A DNA stretch of 64,000 nt, from contig NZ_CP083952.1 in assembly GCF_006442545.2 (NCBI RefSeq), positions 496,001 through 560,000 on the forward strand, read 5' to 3'. The notes under the pieces were generated by a model that was not told where the DNA came from, did not search any database, and saw only the letters and a program-made list of their open reading frames with translations. The stretch is from Mesorhizobium sp. B2-1-8. GTDB lineage: Bacteria > Pseudomonadota > Alphaproteobacteria > Rhizobiales > Rhizobiaceae. Both the position numbers and the translations under genes were made by a program. Within the stretch, counting starts at the first letter, position 1, and every line of letters begins with the position of its first letter. This document shows positions 24,293 through 33,038 of the stretch, piece after piece.

Positions 24293-24721
24293 TTGGCTAT
24301 CTACAGGGAAAAAGACATTTTCGAGCGGCGCAATGCCGCGACCGAGGCAAAGAAGGCGCTTCTGGAGCGCTTCAAGTCAAAGCCGGCAGCAGACGATCCC
24401 GCAGTGCTGGCACGACAGGCCGAACGCAAGGCGATCCTTGCGGCTCGCGAGATCCGCGAGGCCGAGAAGGCTAGGCTGAAGCAGGAAAAGCTGGCGCGCG
24501 AAGCGATTGAGAAGGCCGAGCGTGAGGCAGCAGCCGAAGCGGCGCGCATTGCCGCCGAAGAGGCAGCGCAAGCGGAAGCCAAGCTTCGGGAAGCTGAAGA
24601 GAACGAGCGTATTGCTCGTTTGCTTGCCGATGAAGCCGAGCGAAAGGCAAAGCGCGACGCGCGCTATGCGGCACGCAAGCAGCGCACCGGCAGGACACCT
24701 CCCGGCTTTACGGGTCGCTAA
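24293..24721 (+). CDS. DUF6481-type charged coiled-coil protein
   Basis: This protein of about 142 residues is very rich in Ala, Glu, Lys and Arg and almost entirely helical (residues 30-120 read as one coiled coil of EKA/REA repeats), ending in the basic RYAARKQRTGRTPPGFTGR. It matches the small rhizobial family DUF6481, of unknown function. The TTG at 24293 is preferred because AAGGAA (24281-24286) sits 6 bp upstream; a GTG at 24287 would directly abut that sequence. A good terminator follows. Confidence 0.75.
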   Translation: MAIYREKDIFERRNAATEAKKALLERFKSKPAADDPAVLARQAERKAILAAREIREAEKARLKQEKLAREAIEKAEREAAAEAARIAAEEAAQAEAKLREAEENERIARLLADEAERKAKRDARYAARKQRTGRTPPGFTGR

Positions 24722-24753
24722 GAGCGCACTCGACCTCGACGGATGATGAATGA

Positions 24754-24779
24754 GGGACGCGCCAAGGCGCGGCCCTTTT
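24754..24779 (+). terminator. Rho-independent terminator after the DUF6481 gene
   Basis: GGG-A-CGCGCC-AA-GGCGCG-G-CCC forms a ten-pair stem with one internal mismatch and is followed by TTTT. It lies between two convergent genes. Confidence 0.75.
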
Positions 24780-24832
24780 CGCATTTGTCCATGTCGGCTC
24801 GGCCGATATCGTCGGCCGGCGGACAAGGCCGT

Positions 24833-25147
24833 TCAAGCCGCGAATTTCAGCCCCATGATACCGCAGACGATTAACGCGATGCAGCCGAGCCTGATGGCCG
24901 TGACGGGCTCGCCCAGCAGCCAGATGCCGAGCAGCGCCGTGCCGACGGTGCCGATACCGGTCCACACCGCATAGGCGGTGCCGACAGGCAGCGCCTTCAG
25001 CGCGAGGCCGAGCAAGGTGAGGCTGACGATCATCGAAGCGACGGTGAGCAGGGTCGGGACAAGCCTGGTGAACCCGTCGGTGTATTTGAGACCGATCGCC
25101 CAGCCGATTTCGAACAGGCCGGCGAAAAACAGAAAAGTCCAGGACAT
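24833..25147 (-). CDS. sugE: Guanidinium exporter Gdx/SugE (small multidrug resistance family)
   Basis: This 104-residue, four-helix inner-membrane protein has the essential membrane glutamate E13 in [19 protein letters not shown], the signature of the SugE/Gdx branch, which exports guanidinium in exchange for protons (the EmrE branch differs). The ATG at 25147 follows GGAG at 7-bp spacing; the frame stays open upstream, but that part is the leader. A guanidine-II riboswitch sits 56 bp upstream, which independently supports guanidinium as the substrate. Confidence 0.92.
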   Translation of the reverse strand: MSWTFLFFAGLFEIGWAIGLKYTDGFTRLVPTLLTVASMIVSLTLLGLALKALPVGTAYAVWTGIGTVGTALLGIWLLGEPVTAIRLGCIALIVCGIMGLKFAA

Positions 25148-25202
25148 CGCAACGCTCCATCGGAACATCCAGGCTTTCTGGCCTCGAATGCTCAGCGGCA
25201 AT

Positions 25203-25250
25203 GGCGGGTCGTCCCGACCGAATTTTCGGAAAGTGCGAGGTCGTCCCCGC
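25203..25250 (-). ncRNA. Mini-ykkC (guanidine-II) riboswitch
   Basis: Reading the minus strand there are two small hairpins. The first, GCGGGG-ACGA-CCTCGC (25250-25235), has six pairs. The second, around CGGG-ACGA-CCCG (25218-25204), follows after a 15-base linker. Twin stems with ACGR loops are the defining feature of guanidine-II riboswitches, which activate translation of guanidinium exporters. It lies in the leader of the SugE/Gdx gene, as expected. Confidence 0.88.
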
Positions 25251-25346
25251 GCCGTCGATGCAGGGCTGTCCGAACGCCCGATCAACACATGCCGGCGGCA
25301 GTGTCGAATGCCGCCGGTGAAATCCCACCCTGCCGTTTGCCGAGAC

Positions 25347-25472
25347 TTACTTTTCCTTGAGCCTCATCGCCTTGACCGGTGCTGCCTTGAGGGTCGGAGC
25401 GGCTACAGGCTTCTTGGCGTCTTTCTTTGGTTTGCGGGCTTCCTTGCCTGCCTTCATCGCACCTTTGGCCAT
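25347..25472 (-). CDS. Small lysine-rich basic protein
   Basis: This 41-residue protein ([20 protein letters not shown] and onward) has about a third Lys/Arg residues and no hydrophobic segment. The start is fixed by a strong AGGAGG 8 bp before the ATG at 25472; the frame is open upstream, but that part has no ribosome site. The composition resembles histone-tail-like nucleic-acid-binding peptides, but the function is not known. The gap from 25473 to 25683 holds only its leader and shows no other gene. Confidence 0.7.
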   Translation of the reverse strand: MAKGAMKAGKEARKPKKDAKKPVAAPTLKAAPVKAMRLKEK

Positions 25473-25683
25473 GATTCGTTCCTCCTGTTGCGGGAAACGG
25501 AGTGAAACAAGACAAACGCCAGACTGCAAGAGGGTAGTGCGTGCTGCCAACGCTGGCAGGCCGCTTTCAACCGGTTTCTAATTTGCTCGTAAACCCCGGC
25601 GGTCCATGCCATGGTTGTCTTCGCACTGCAGCATCGACCCGTGCACCGCCGGGTGATCGTCAGGCAGGCCGGTCAGGACGACA

Positions 25684-26493
25684 ATGCGGATCCACATCGG
25701 CTGCGAGATGAGCTTCGATTTTCCGCAGGAGACGCCGCTCATCGCGATGCTCAATGTCCACTATTCCCGCGCCTCCGATCTCGAGCGCCCGGATTTCCTG
25801 ACCTCCAACCCGCCGGTGCCGATTGAAAGTTATCGCGACAGTTTCGGAAACTGGTGCAACCGATTCGTCGCCCCACCCGGGCGTTTCACTTTCGGCACGG
25901 ATGCGGTGATCCGCGACCCCGGCACATTCGAGATGGGCGAACTGATGGCGTGGCAGCACGAGGTTCGCGACCTGCCGGCGGAAACGCTGCTGTTCCTGCT
26001 GCCCAGCCGGTTTTGCGAGAGTGACCTCCTGGCAAGCGAGGCATGGCGGCTGTTCGGCCATACGCCGGCCGGCATCCCGCGCGTGCAGGCGGTGTGCGAT
26101 TTCGTCCACAACCACATCGTCTTCGATTACGGCAACGCACGGGTGACGCGCACCGCCGCGGAAGCCTGGCGCGAACGGAGTGGCGTGTGCCGCGATTTCG
26201 CGCATCTCGCCGTCACATTCTGCCGGGCACTCAATATCCCGACGCGCTATTGCACCGGCTACATCAGCGACATCGGCATGCCGAAGCCCTGGGCGAGCAT
26301 GGATTTCTGTGCCTGGATGGAGGTTTACCTCGGCGGCCGCTGGCACGCTTTCGATCCGCGCAACAACGCGCCACGCATCGGCCGCATCCTGATCGCCTCG
26401 GGCCGTGACGCGGCGGACGTGCCGCTGACCCATATTTTCGGACCAGGTACACTCGCTGGCTTCAAGGTATGGACCGACGAAATCCAGGAATAG
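25684..26493 (+). CDS. Transglutaminase-like family protein with altered active site
   Basis: This 269-residue protein has an N-terminal beta region (bacterial transglutaminase N-terminal type, residues 1-110) and a transglutaminase core. The nucleophile is C169 in SGVCRDFAHLA and the aspartate is D224 in WHAFDPRNN. The catalytic histidine expected in a HAW-E motif is replaced by C209 (SMDFCAWMEVY), which should abolish ordinary Cys-His-Asp chemistry. I recall relatives with Ser at this place, so it may be a subfamily trait. It may be a binding protein or use another base. AGGA lies 6 bp before the ATG. Confidence 0.8.
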   Translation: MRIHIGCEMSFDFPQETPLIAMLNVHYSRASDLERPDFLTSNPPVPIESYRDSFGNWCNRFVAPPGRFTFGTDAVIRDPGTFEMGELMAWQHEVRDLPAETLLFLLPSRFCESDLLASEAWRLFGHTPAGIPRVQAVCDFVHNHIVFDYGNARVTRTAAEAWRERSGVCRDFAHLAVTFCRALNIPTRYCTGYISDIGMPKPWASMDFCAWMEVYLGGRWHAFDPRNNAPRIGRILIASGRDAADVPLTHIFGPGTLAGFKVWTDEIQE

Positions 26494-26612
26494 CTGGCGT
26501 TGTTGCCAGCAGGTTTCGAAGACGTTGAACGACCCGACGATTGGCGCGTTGTGATGGCTGTGCAGCTCCGCGGCGGAGCCGCTGTATCGTACCTCAAAGA
26601 GGATAAACCTGC

Positions 26613-27566
26613 ATGGCAGGCCATGGCGGCTCCAGAACGGTCATCTATGCGGCGCTCGCCGGCAATCTCGCCATAGCGCTGACCAAGTTCGCCGCCGCCT
26701 TTTTCACCGGCAGTTCGGCCATGCTGTCGGAAGGCGTGCACTCGCTGGTCGATACCGGCAATGGCGGCCTGCTGCTTTACGGCATGCACCGCGCCGCGCG
26801 TCCGGCAGACAGTACGCATCCGCTCGGCCACGGCCGTGAACTCTATTTCTGGAGCTTCATCGTCGCCCTTCTGGTCTTCGCGCTGGGCGCCGGCGTGTCG
26901 TTCTACGAGGGCATCGTCCACATCATGGCGCCGGAGCCGGTCGCCAACGTCAAGGTCAACTACATCGTTCTCGGCCTGTCCTTCCTGTTCGAAGGCAGCT
27001 CCTGGCTGGTGGCACTGAGGGTATTCCGCAAGCAGAAGGGCAAGCAAGGCTGGCTGCAGGCCGTGCAATCGAGCAAGGACCCGAGCGTCTATACGGTGCT
27101 GTTCGAAGACAGTGCGGCCCTTCTCGGTCTGACCGTCGCCTTTGCCGGCATCCTGGCGGCGGAGATTTTCGAGATGCCCGAACTCGACGGCGCCGCCTCG
27201 ATCGGCATCGCGCTCATCCTTGGTGCGACGGCAATCTTTCTGGCGCGTGAAAGCAAGGGCCTGCTCATCGGCGAGCCGGCCTCACCCGAGGTGCAGAGGA
27301 AGGTGCTGGCGATCGTCCAGCAGGATCCGGCGGTGCAGCGGGCGAACGGTGTGCTGACGGTGCATATGGGACCGGAAGAGATCGTTGCCGCCCTGAGCAT
27401 CGAATTCGAGGACCATCTGTCGGCGCCTGAGATCGAGGCTTGTATCGAGCGTCTCGAGGCACGGCTGAGGAAGGAGATGCCCGAAATCACGCGGCTGTTC
27501 GTCAAGCCGCAGACGTCAGGCACCTGGGAAACGCGGCGCAAGCTGATCGAATCCGCGTCCGGATAG
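26613..27566 (+). CDS. Cation diffusion facilitator family transporter
   Basis: This 317-residue membrane protein exports divalent metals (Zn, Mn, Co or Fe) by proton antiport. The metal-site motif HSLVDTGN appears in helix 2 (about residues 43-50), with six helices followed by a cytoplasmic C-terminal domain from about residue 210. The second site reads FEDSAALLGL in helix 5. The family's usual HxxxD or DxxxD spacing varies with metal, and here the HSLVD/EDSAA combination does not settle it. The 26494-26612 gap contains a GCTCCG-CGG-CGGAGC hairpin about 30 bp before the start. Confidence 0.85.
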   Translation: MAGHGGSRTVIYAALAGNLAIALTKFAAAFFTGSSAMLSEGVHSLVDTGNGGLLLYGMHRAARPADSTHPLGHGRELYFWSFIVALLVFALGAGVSFYEGIVHIMAPEPVANVKVNYIVLGLSFLFEGSSWLVALRVFRKQKGKQGWLQAVQSSKDPSVYTVLFEDSAALLGLTVAFAGILAAEIFEMPELDGAASIGIALILGATAIFLARESKGLLIGEPASPEVQRKVLAIVQQDPAVQRANGVLTVHMGPEEIVAALSIEFEDHLSAPEIEACIERLEARLRKEMPEITRLFVKPQTSGTWETRRKLIESASG

Positions 27567-27688
27567 AGTTTGGCCATGATCCGAAAATCCTCGCTTCCTG
27601 ATCATGCCTTGGCTCTGGACCAGCGCCGCGCCGTTGCCTCGCGTCCCGGCGCCGCTAAGATCACCTGATCAATGTTGGAGGAACGACG

Positions 27689-28093
27689 ATGAAAATCGAC
27701 GGCGGATGTCATTGTGGTGCCATCACCTATGAGGCGGAGGTCGACCCGGAGAAGACCTCGATCTGCCATTGTACCGATTGCCAACAGCTGACCGGTACGG
27801 CCTTTCGCGTCTCGGTGCGGGCGCCCGAAGAGGATTATCGGATCACCAAGGGCACACCGAAGGTCTACGTCAAGACCGGGTCCAGCGGCGCCAAGCGCGC
27901 CCAAGGTTTCTGCGGCGAGTGCGGCTCGCATCTCTATGCGACGTCGGTCGGCGACGGCCCGAAGGTCTACGGCATCCGCGTCGGCACGGCGCGGCAGCGC
28001 GAGGAACTCGTCCCGAGGCGGCAGTTCTGGCACCGTTCAGCGCTGCATTGGCTGCCGGAATTCGAAGGGATGACGATCGTCGAAGAGCAGTAG
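27689..28093 (+). CDS. GFA family (glutathione-dependent formaldehyde-activating enzyme-like) protein
   Basis: This 134-residue zinc protein of the Gfa/Mss4-like fold has cysteine motifs GGCHCGAI (residues 6-13), CHCTDCQQLTG (28-38) and FCGECGSHLY. The first pairs resemble the glutathione/zinc site and the last the structural zinc. Most short members have no shown formaldehyde activity. GGAGGA precedes the ATG by 7 bp. It ends 3 bp from the convergent rmuC stop. The gap before it (27567-27688) contains a worn trace of the GCATGATG repeat. Confidence 0.85.
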   Translation: MKIDGGCHCGAITYEAEVDPEKTSICHCTDCQQLTGTAFRVSVRAPEEDYRITKGTPKVYVKTGSSGAKRAQGFCGECGSHLYATSVGDGPKVYGIRVGTARQREELVPRRQFWHRSALHWLPEFEGMTIVEEQ

Positions 28094-28096
28094 CGT

Positions 28097-29350
28097 TCAG
28101 TCGTCGCCTTCGACGACCCTCAACCTCAGCTGTCCCGTCTTGGAATCGGCCACGCGCGGTGCGGCCTCGACCTTGGCGGCGTCGCTGCGCGGGGCGTCGG
28201 GCTCGCCTTCCCCGAACTCCAGCGCCTCGATCTTCTGGCCGCGCTTGGTCACTTTCGAGGTCGAGACGAGGATGTCATCGATGTCCTTGGCCGACTGGCC
28301 GAAATGGCCCTGCAATTTGCGCACCCGCTCGTCGACACGCTGGACGTCTTCCATCAGCCTGATGACTTCGCCCTGGATCAGATGCGCCTGTTCGCGCATG
28401 CGGGCGTCCTTGAGGATCGCCTGGATGACCTGGATCGACAGCATCAGCAGCGAAGGCGAGACGATGATGACACGGGCGCGGTGCGCCTTCTGGACAACCG
28501 TCTCGAAATTCTCATGGATTTCGGCGAACACCGATTCCGACGGCACGAACATGAAGGCGGTATCCTGCGTCTCGCCCTGGAGCAGGTATTTCTCCGAAAT
28601 GTCGCGGACATGGACCTCGATGTCGCGGCGAAAGGCCTGGGCCGCGACCTTCTGCAGGTCGGCCCCGTCGGCGGCGCGGATGGCATTCCACGCTTCCAGC
28701 GGAAATTTGGCATCGATGGCAAGCGACGGCGCGCCGTTCGGCATTTTCACCAGGCAGTCCGGCCGGCTGCCGTTCGACAGCGTCGCCTGGAATTCATAGG
28801 CGCCATGCGGCAGGCCGTCGGCGACGATCGCCTCCATGCGCGACTGGCCGAAGGCGCCGCGCGTCTGCTTGTTGGAGAGGATCGCCTGGAGTTGAACGAC
28901 CTGGCCGGCCAGCGACTGGATGTTGCCTTGCGCGGTGTCGATGACCGCCAGCCGCTCCTGCAGTTTCGTCAGGCTCTCATGCGTGGATTTGGTCTGCTCG
29001 GTCATGGTCTGGCCGATGCGGCCGGTCATGGCGTCGAGCCGCTGGCCGATCGATTGCGTCAATTCGGCCTGCCGGGCGCCGAACACTTCGGCAATGGCCC
29101 CCATGCGGCCCTGCATTTCGGCCTGTGCCTGCAAAATACCAGCCATGCGCGCCTCCGCGTCGCGGGCATGGTCGGCGGCTTCCGCAGCGGCGACCGCGCG
29201 CGCCTTGGCCGACCGCCACAGCGCAGCGACGAGCGCCACGAACAGACCGAGAAACAGCAATGCGCCGAAGGCCAGCGCGTGGCCGAGCGTGATCGTCGAG
29301 GCGCCGAGCCGTACGACAGGCTCCGAAAGGATGGTGCTCAGATCATTCAT
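28097..29350 (-). CDS. rmuC: DNA recombination protein RmuC
   Basis: This 417-residue protein has an N-terminal membrane anchor (ALAFGALLFLGLFVALVAAL, about residues 22-41), a long coiled coil to about residue 150 (with QAEMQGRMG and EQTKSTHESLTKLQERL), and the RmuC nuclease-like core with RGAFGQ, IDAKFPLEAW and a SPSLLMLSIQVIQ helix. It limits inversions and recombination between short repeats. The start chosen is ATG 29350 (MNDLSTIL); an upstream in-frame start at 29383 has no better signal. It is divergent from def. Confidence 0.9.
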   Translation of the reverse strand: MNDLSTILSEPVVRLGASTITLGHALAFGALLFLGLFVALVAALWRSAKARAVAAAEAADHARDAEARMAGILQAQAEMQGRMGAIAEVFGARQAELTQSIGQRLDAMTGRIGQTMTEQTKSTHESLTKLQERLAVIDTAQGNIQSLAGQVVQLQAILSNKQTRGAFGQSRMEAIVADGLPHGAYEFQATLSNGSRPDCLVKMPNGAPSLAIDAKFPLEAWNAIRAADGADLQKVAAQAFRRDIEVHVRDISEKYLLQGETQDTAFMFVPSESVFAEIHENFETVVQKAHRARVIIVSPSLLMLSIQVIQAILKDARMREQAHLIQGEVIRLMEDVQRVDERVRKLQGHFGQSAKDIDDILVSTSKVTKRGQKIEALEFGEGEPDAPRSDAAKVEAAPRVADSKTGQLRLRVVEGDD

Positions 29351-29453
29351 GTGGACAGCATAGCCGATTCGGCAGGCTGGCACAGATCAAAACGTGAACG
29401 AGGCTCAGGCGCACCGGTTGACGCCTTTCTTTTGAGGTCTTAGGTGAAACGCC

Positions 29454-29984
29454 ATGCCGATCAAGCCGCTCATCATCCTTCCCGACCCCGTCCTGCGCCA
29501 GGTTTCCAAGCCGGTGGAGCGCGTCGACGCGCCCTTGCGCAAACTGGCCGACGACATGCTGGCGACCATGTATGACGCGCCCGGCATCGGGCTGGCGGCA
29601 ATCCAGATCGGCGAACCGCTGCGCATGCTGGTGATCGACCTCGCCAAGGAAGACGAAACGCCGGCGCCGCACGTCTTCATCAACCCGGAGATTCTAGAAA
29701 GCGCCGACGCGCGGTCCGTCTACGAGGAAGGCTGCCTGTCGATCCCGGATTACTACGCCGAGGTCGAGCGCCCGGCCTCGGTGCGTGTCAGATATCTCGA
29801 CCGAGACGACAAGCTGCAGGAGATGGAGGCCGAAGGCCTGATGGCGACCTGCCTGCAGCACGAGATCGACCATCTCAACGGCGTGCTGTTCATCGACCAC
29901 ATCTCGAAGCTGAAGCGCGACATGGTGGTGAAGAAGTTCAAGAAGCTCGCCAGGGACAAGGCGCCAGGCAAGCTGGTGGGATAG
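29454..29984 (+). CDS. def: Peptide deformylase
   Basis: This 176-residue metalloenzyme removes the formyl group from new proteins. All three motifs are present: [10 protein letters not shown] (residues 45-54), EGCLS with metal ligand C94, and QHEIDH with H136, E137 and H140. It is normally followed directly by fmt; here a toxin-antitoxin pair of about 800 bp intervenes. Length is standard. Confidence 0.96.
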   Translation: MPIKPLIILPDPVLRQVSKPVERVDAPLRKLADDMLATMYDAPGIGLAAIQIGEPLRMLVIDLAKEDETPAPHVFINPEILESADARSVYEEGCLSIPDYYAEVERPASVRVRYLDRDDKLQEMEAEGLMATCLQHEIDHLNGVLFIDHISKLKRDMVVKKFKKLARDKAPGKLVG

Positions 29985-30027
29985 GCGCAACGCGAGCGCA
30001 GAATCCATTGAGCAGCAGTCCTCGTCG

Positions 30028-30044
30028 TGATATCATTGATATCA
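30028..30044 (+). promoter_or_regulatory. Twin palindrome operator of the toxin-antitoxin operon
   Basis: TGATATCA occurs twice (30028-30035 and 30037-30044) with one base between. It sits about 15 bp before the antitoxin start and overlaps a possible -10 box, as expected for autorepression by an antitoxin-toxin complex. Confidence 0.7.
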
Positions 30045-30059
30045 ACGCTGGAGAATTGC

Positions 30060-30347
30060 ATGGGCGATATGCTGATCAGGGACATCCCCGAACCGTTGAA
30101 ACGCGAAATCGAACAGGCTGCACGAAGCGGCGGCCAGAGCTTGTCCGGCAAAGCGATCGATCTTTTGCGTAAAGGCATGGTCGCCGAAAAGGAGGCCAAG
30201 CCAGAGCCCGGTCTGTCGGCATGGGACAACATTCGCTCCGCGTTCGCGACTGAAAACGCGATCGACGACGAGTTCGCCGAGATCATGGACGAGATCGAAG
30301 CGGACAGAAAACGCGACTTTGGGCGCCCGGTTGGGGACTTCGAGTGA
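30060..30347 (+). CDS. FitA/VapB-like antitoxin
   Basis: This 95-residue antitoxin has an N-terminal ribbon-helix-helix DNA-binding segment (MLIRDIPEPLKREIEQAA, residues 4-21, then SGKAIDLLRKGM). Its acidic C-terminal tail (DDEFAEIMDEIEADRKRDF) should wrap the toxin. The ATG at 30060 follows GGAG at 6-bp spacing. The stop overlaps the toxin start (GTGA), the usual translational coupling that keeps the antitoxin in excess. The twin TGATATCA operator lies just upstream. Confidence 0.85.
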   Translation: MGDMLIRDIPEPLKREIEQAARSGGQSLSGKAIDLLRKGMVAEKEAKPEPGLSAWDNIRSAFATENAIDDEFAEIMDEIEADRKRDFGRPVGDFE

Positions 30348-30769
30348 TCGTCCTCGATACCAACGTCATTTCCGAAACGAGTAGGACGGCACCCGACGCA
30401 AACGTGGTCGAATGGTTTCGCAAACAGGAGTTGCTTGACCTCTATCTGTGCGGCCCCGTCGTCATGGAGCAATCCTTCGGTGCCGAACGGTTCCTGAACA
30501 AGACCGGCTCCGATCGCCATATCCGTGCTCTCGATCACCTGATCTCGAAACAGTTCTCCGGTCGTGTCGTCGAATTTGCCGGCTCTATCCCCCGCCTTGC
30601 CGGCAAGCTCCGGGCGACGCGGGAACGGCTCGGGCGCCCAATCAGCCTTGCTGATGCCATGATCGCCGCGATCTGTCTCGCGCATGACGCTACGCTGGCA
30701 ACCCGCAATGTTCGCGACTTCGACGGGCTTGACCTTAAGCTCGTAAACCCGTTTGAAACGAGTGCCTGA
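30344..30769 (+). CDS. PIN-domain ribonuclease toxin (FitB/VapC-like)
   Basis: This 141-residue PIN-domain toxin has the acidic metal site at D5 (MIVLDTNVISE), E42 (VVMEQ), D104 (SLADAMIAA) and D125 (TRNVRDFDG), all present, so it should be an active Mg2+-dependent RNase. It begins at GTG 30344 inside the antitoxin stop. The NVISE and LADAMIAA wording is of the FitB branch. The pair splits the usual def-fmt neighbourhood and is therefore probably acquired. Confidence 0.9.
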   Translation: MIVLDTNVISETSRTAPDANVVEWFRKQELLDLYLCGPVVMEQSFGAERFLNKTGSDRHIRALDHLISKQFSGRVVEFAGSIPRLAGKLRATRERLGRPISLADAMIAAICLAHDATLATRNVRDFDGLDLKLVNPFETSA

Positions 30770-30808
30770 GCCGGGTCACGGCAGGCAGGAACAAGGCCGC
30801 AAAAGAAA

Positions 30809-31762
30809 ATGCCTCTTCGCGTTATCTTCATGGGCACGCCTGAGTTTTCGGTGCCGACGCTGCGCGCCATCACTGAAGCCGGACATGAGGTAGCAACTGT
30901 CTATACGCAGCCTCCGCGCGCCGCGGGCCGGCGCGGGCTGGAGCTGACGCCGTCGCCGGTGCAGCGCGAGGCAGAGCGGCTGGGCATCGAGGTGCATACG
31001 CCGACATCGTTGAAGGGCGAGGTCGAACAGGCCGCTTTTGCCGCCCTTGGCGCCGATATCGCCGTGGTCGTTGCCTATGGACTGCTGTTGCCCAAGGCGG
31101 TTCTGGAGGCGCCACGGCTTGGCTGCGTCAACGGCCATGCATCGCTTTTGCCACGCTGGCGCGGCGCCGCGCCCATCCAGCGCGCCATCATGGCCGGCGA
31201 CACCGAGACCGGCATGATGGTGATGCGCATGGAGGAGGGCCTCGACACCGGTCCGGTGGGATTGGTTGAAAAATGCGCCATCGACCCCGATATGACAGCC
31301 GGCGATCTGCATGATCGGTTGATGAGCGTTGGCGCTGCCCTGATGGTGGAAGCACTGGCGCGGCTGGAACAGAACACCCTGACATTTGCCGCGCAAGCGG
31401 CCGAAGGGGTGACTTACGCCAGGAAAATCGATAAATCCGAGACGCGCGTGGAGTGGACACGGCCCGCGGCCGAGGTCCACAACCACATTCGTGGCCTATC
31501 GCCCTTTCCCGGCGCCTGGGCCGAGATTGACATTGGCGGCCGCTCGGAGCGGCTGAAACTGCTTCGCTCGACGCTGTCCGAAGGCCTGTCGCTTTCGGAA
31601 GATTTGGGCGAGTCGGGAGGAATTCTCGATGACCGGCTGACGGTCGCCTGCGGAAAAGGCGCGGTCAGGCTGGTCGAAGTTCAACGTGCGGGCGGAAGGC
31701 CCGCCGCCGCGTCGGAGTTCCTGCGCGGAGCCAAGATCGAAAAAGGACTGAAATTCTCATGA
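30809..31762 (+). CDS. fmt: Methionyl-tRNA formyltransferase
   Basis: This 317-residue enzyme formylates initiator Met-tRNA with 10-formyl-THF. The hallmark [20 protein letters not shown] (about residues 107-126) contains the catalytic Asn and His, followed by the D-T-E loop [19 protein letters not shown]. The C-terminal OB-like tRNA-binding domain starts near residue 205. It is separated from def by the toxin-antitoxin pair, and the 40-bp gap before it has no strong promoter. Its TGA overlaps the GNAT start. Confidence 0.96.
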   Translation: MPLRVIFMGTPEFSVPTLRAITEAGHEVATVYTQPPRAAGRRGLELTPSPVQREAERLGIEVHTPTSLKGEVEQAAFAALGADIAVVVAYGLLLPKAVLEAPRLGCVNGHASLLPRWRGAAPIQRAIMAGDTETGMMVMRMEEGLDTGPVGLVEKCAIDPDMTAGDLHDRLMSVGAALMVEALARLEQNTLTFAAQAAEGVTYARKIDKSETRVEWTRPAAEVHNHIRGLSPFPGAWAEIDIGGRSERLKLLRSTLSEGLSLSEDLGESGGILDDRLTVACGKGAVRLVEVQRAGGRPAAASEFLRGAKIEKGLKFS

Positions 31763-32265
31763 GCATGATGTCGATACGCGCGGCGACGCCGCGGGACCGC
31801 GAGGCCATTCGCCTCGTCGAGGAACACGCTTTCGGCCAGCAAACGGAGGCCGGGCTGGTCGACGCGTTGGTGACCGGCGGTGACGCCGTCGTCGAACTGG
31901 TGGCGGAAGAGGACGGCCAGGCCGTTGGCCACATCCTGTTTTCGCGGCTGTTCGTGCAGAACGGCGGCAAGAGTTTCGCCGCCGTGGCGCTTGCCCCGCT
32001 GGCGGTGGAGCCGTCTTTTCACGGCTCCGGCATTGGCGGCGCACTGATCCGCGAGGCTCACATCCGGCTCAAGGATGCCGGCGAGACGCTGGCCGTTGTG
32101 CTGGGCGATCCGGCCTATTACGGCCGTTTCGGCTATAGCCACGCCCGCGCTGAAAAGTTCGAAAGCGAATACCAAAGCGAAGCGCTGCAGGCGCTGGCCT
32201 GGGGCGACGCACCCGAAGCCGGCAGGCTGGTCTACGCCTCCGCCTTTACCGCTCTCGCCGCCTAG
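31759..32265 (+). CDS. GNAT family N-acetyltransferase
   Basis: This 168-residue acetyltransferase has the acetyl-CoA loop in [20 protein letters not shown] (motif A, about residues 78-97) and [17 protein letters not shown], the YhbS-type signature. The substrate is unknown. It is coupled to fmt by an ATGA overlap and lies 23 bp before truA, so it belongs to the fmt-truA transcript. A second ATG 6 bp in (31765) is an alternative start. Confidence 0.85.
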   Translation: MSMMSIRAATPRDREAIRLVEEHAFGQQTEAGLVDALVTGGDAVVELVAEEDGQAVGHILFSRLFVQNGGKSFAAVALAPLAVEPSFHGSGIGGALIREAHIRLKDAGETLAVVLGDPAYYGRFGYSHARAEKFESEYQSEALQALAWGDAPEAGRLVYASAFTALAA

Positions 32266-32288
32266 GCGAGAGCGTATTACCGACCGGC

Positions 32289-33038
32289 ATGCCGCGTTTT
32301 CGCCTCGATATCGAATATGACGGCAGCCTGTTTGCCGGCTGGCAGCATCAGGCCGACCAGCCTTCGGTGCAGCAGGCGATCGAACAGGCGATCGAGAAAT
32401 TCTGTGGCGAAGAGGTCCGGCTGCGCGCCGCCGGCCGCACCGATGCCGGCGTGCACGCAACCGCGCAGGTGGCGCATGTCGACCTTGCCAAGGCGTGGCC
32501 TGACGACAAGGTGCGCGATGCCGTCAATGCACATCTGCAGGCGGCCGGCGCGCGCGTCGTCATCCTGAAGGCCACGATCGTCCCGGACGATTTCGATGCC
32601 CGTTTCTCGGCCACTGGCCGGCACTATCTCTACCGCATCCTCAACCGGCGGGCGCCCTCGGCGCTGGAGAAGGGTAAGGTATGGTGGGTGCCCAAGCGGC
32701 TCGATGCCGCCGCCATGCACGAGGCGGCGAAACTCCTGCTCGGCCGGCACGACTTCACCACCTTCCGCTCGACCCAGTGCCAGGCCAACAGCCCGGTCAG
32801 GACACTGGAGCGGCTCGATGTCAGCCGAACGGGCGATGTGATCGAGGTGAGAGCCTCGGCGCGGTCCTTCCTGCACAACCAGGTGCGCTCCATGGTCGGC
32901 TCGCTCAAGCGGGTCGGCGACGGCGGCTGGACATCAGGCGACCTCGAGGCGGCGCTCGAGGCGCGAGACCGCGCCGCCTGCGGCCAGGTGGCGCCGCCCG
33001 ACGGGCTTTTCCTGATAGGCGTCGATTATCCGGGATAG
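32289..33038 (+). CDS. truA: tRNA pseudouridine(38-40) synthase TruA
   Basis: This 249-residue enzyme modifies the tRNA anticodon stem-loop. The catalytic aspartate is D52 in [11 protein letters not shown], with the family strands [10 protein letters not shown] at the start and [14 protein letters not shown] near residue 195. The last codons (VDYPG and stop) lie inside a large inverted repeat shared with the convergent neighbour. It is part of the fmt-GNAT-truA group. Confidence 0.95.
   Translation: MPRFRLDIEYDGSLFAGWQHQADQPSVQQAIEQAIEKFCGEEVRLRAAGRTDAGVHATAQVAHVDLAKAWPDDKVRDAVNAHLQAAGARVVILKATIVPDDFDARFSATGRHYLYRILNRRAPSALEKGKVWWVPKRLDAAAMHEAAKLLLGRHDFTTFRSTQCQANSPVRTLERLDVSRTGDVIEVRASARSFLHNQVRSMVGSLKRVGDGGWTSGDLEAALEARDRAACGQVAPPDGLFLIGVDYPG

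Noticed and set aside
31761..31773. GAGCATGATGTCG at the GNAT start, identical to the repeat-family arm
   Set aside because: Only one arm is present with no partner or core, and it encodes the normal start of the protein; coincidence cannot be excluded.
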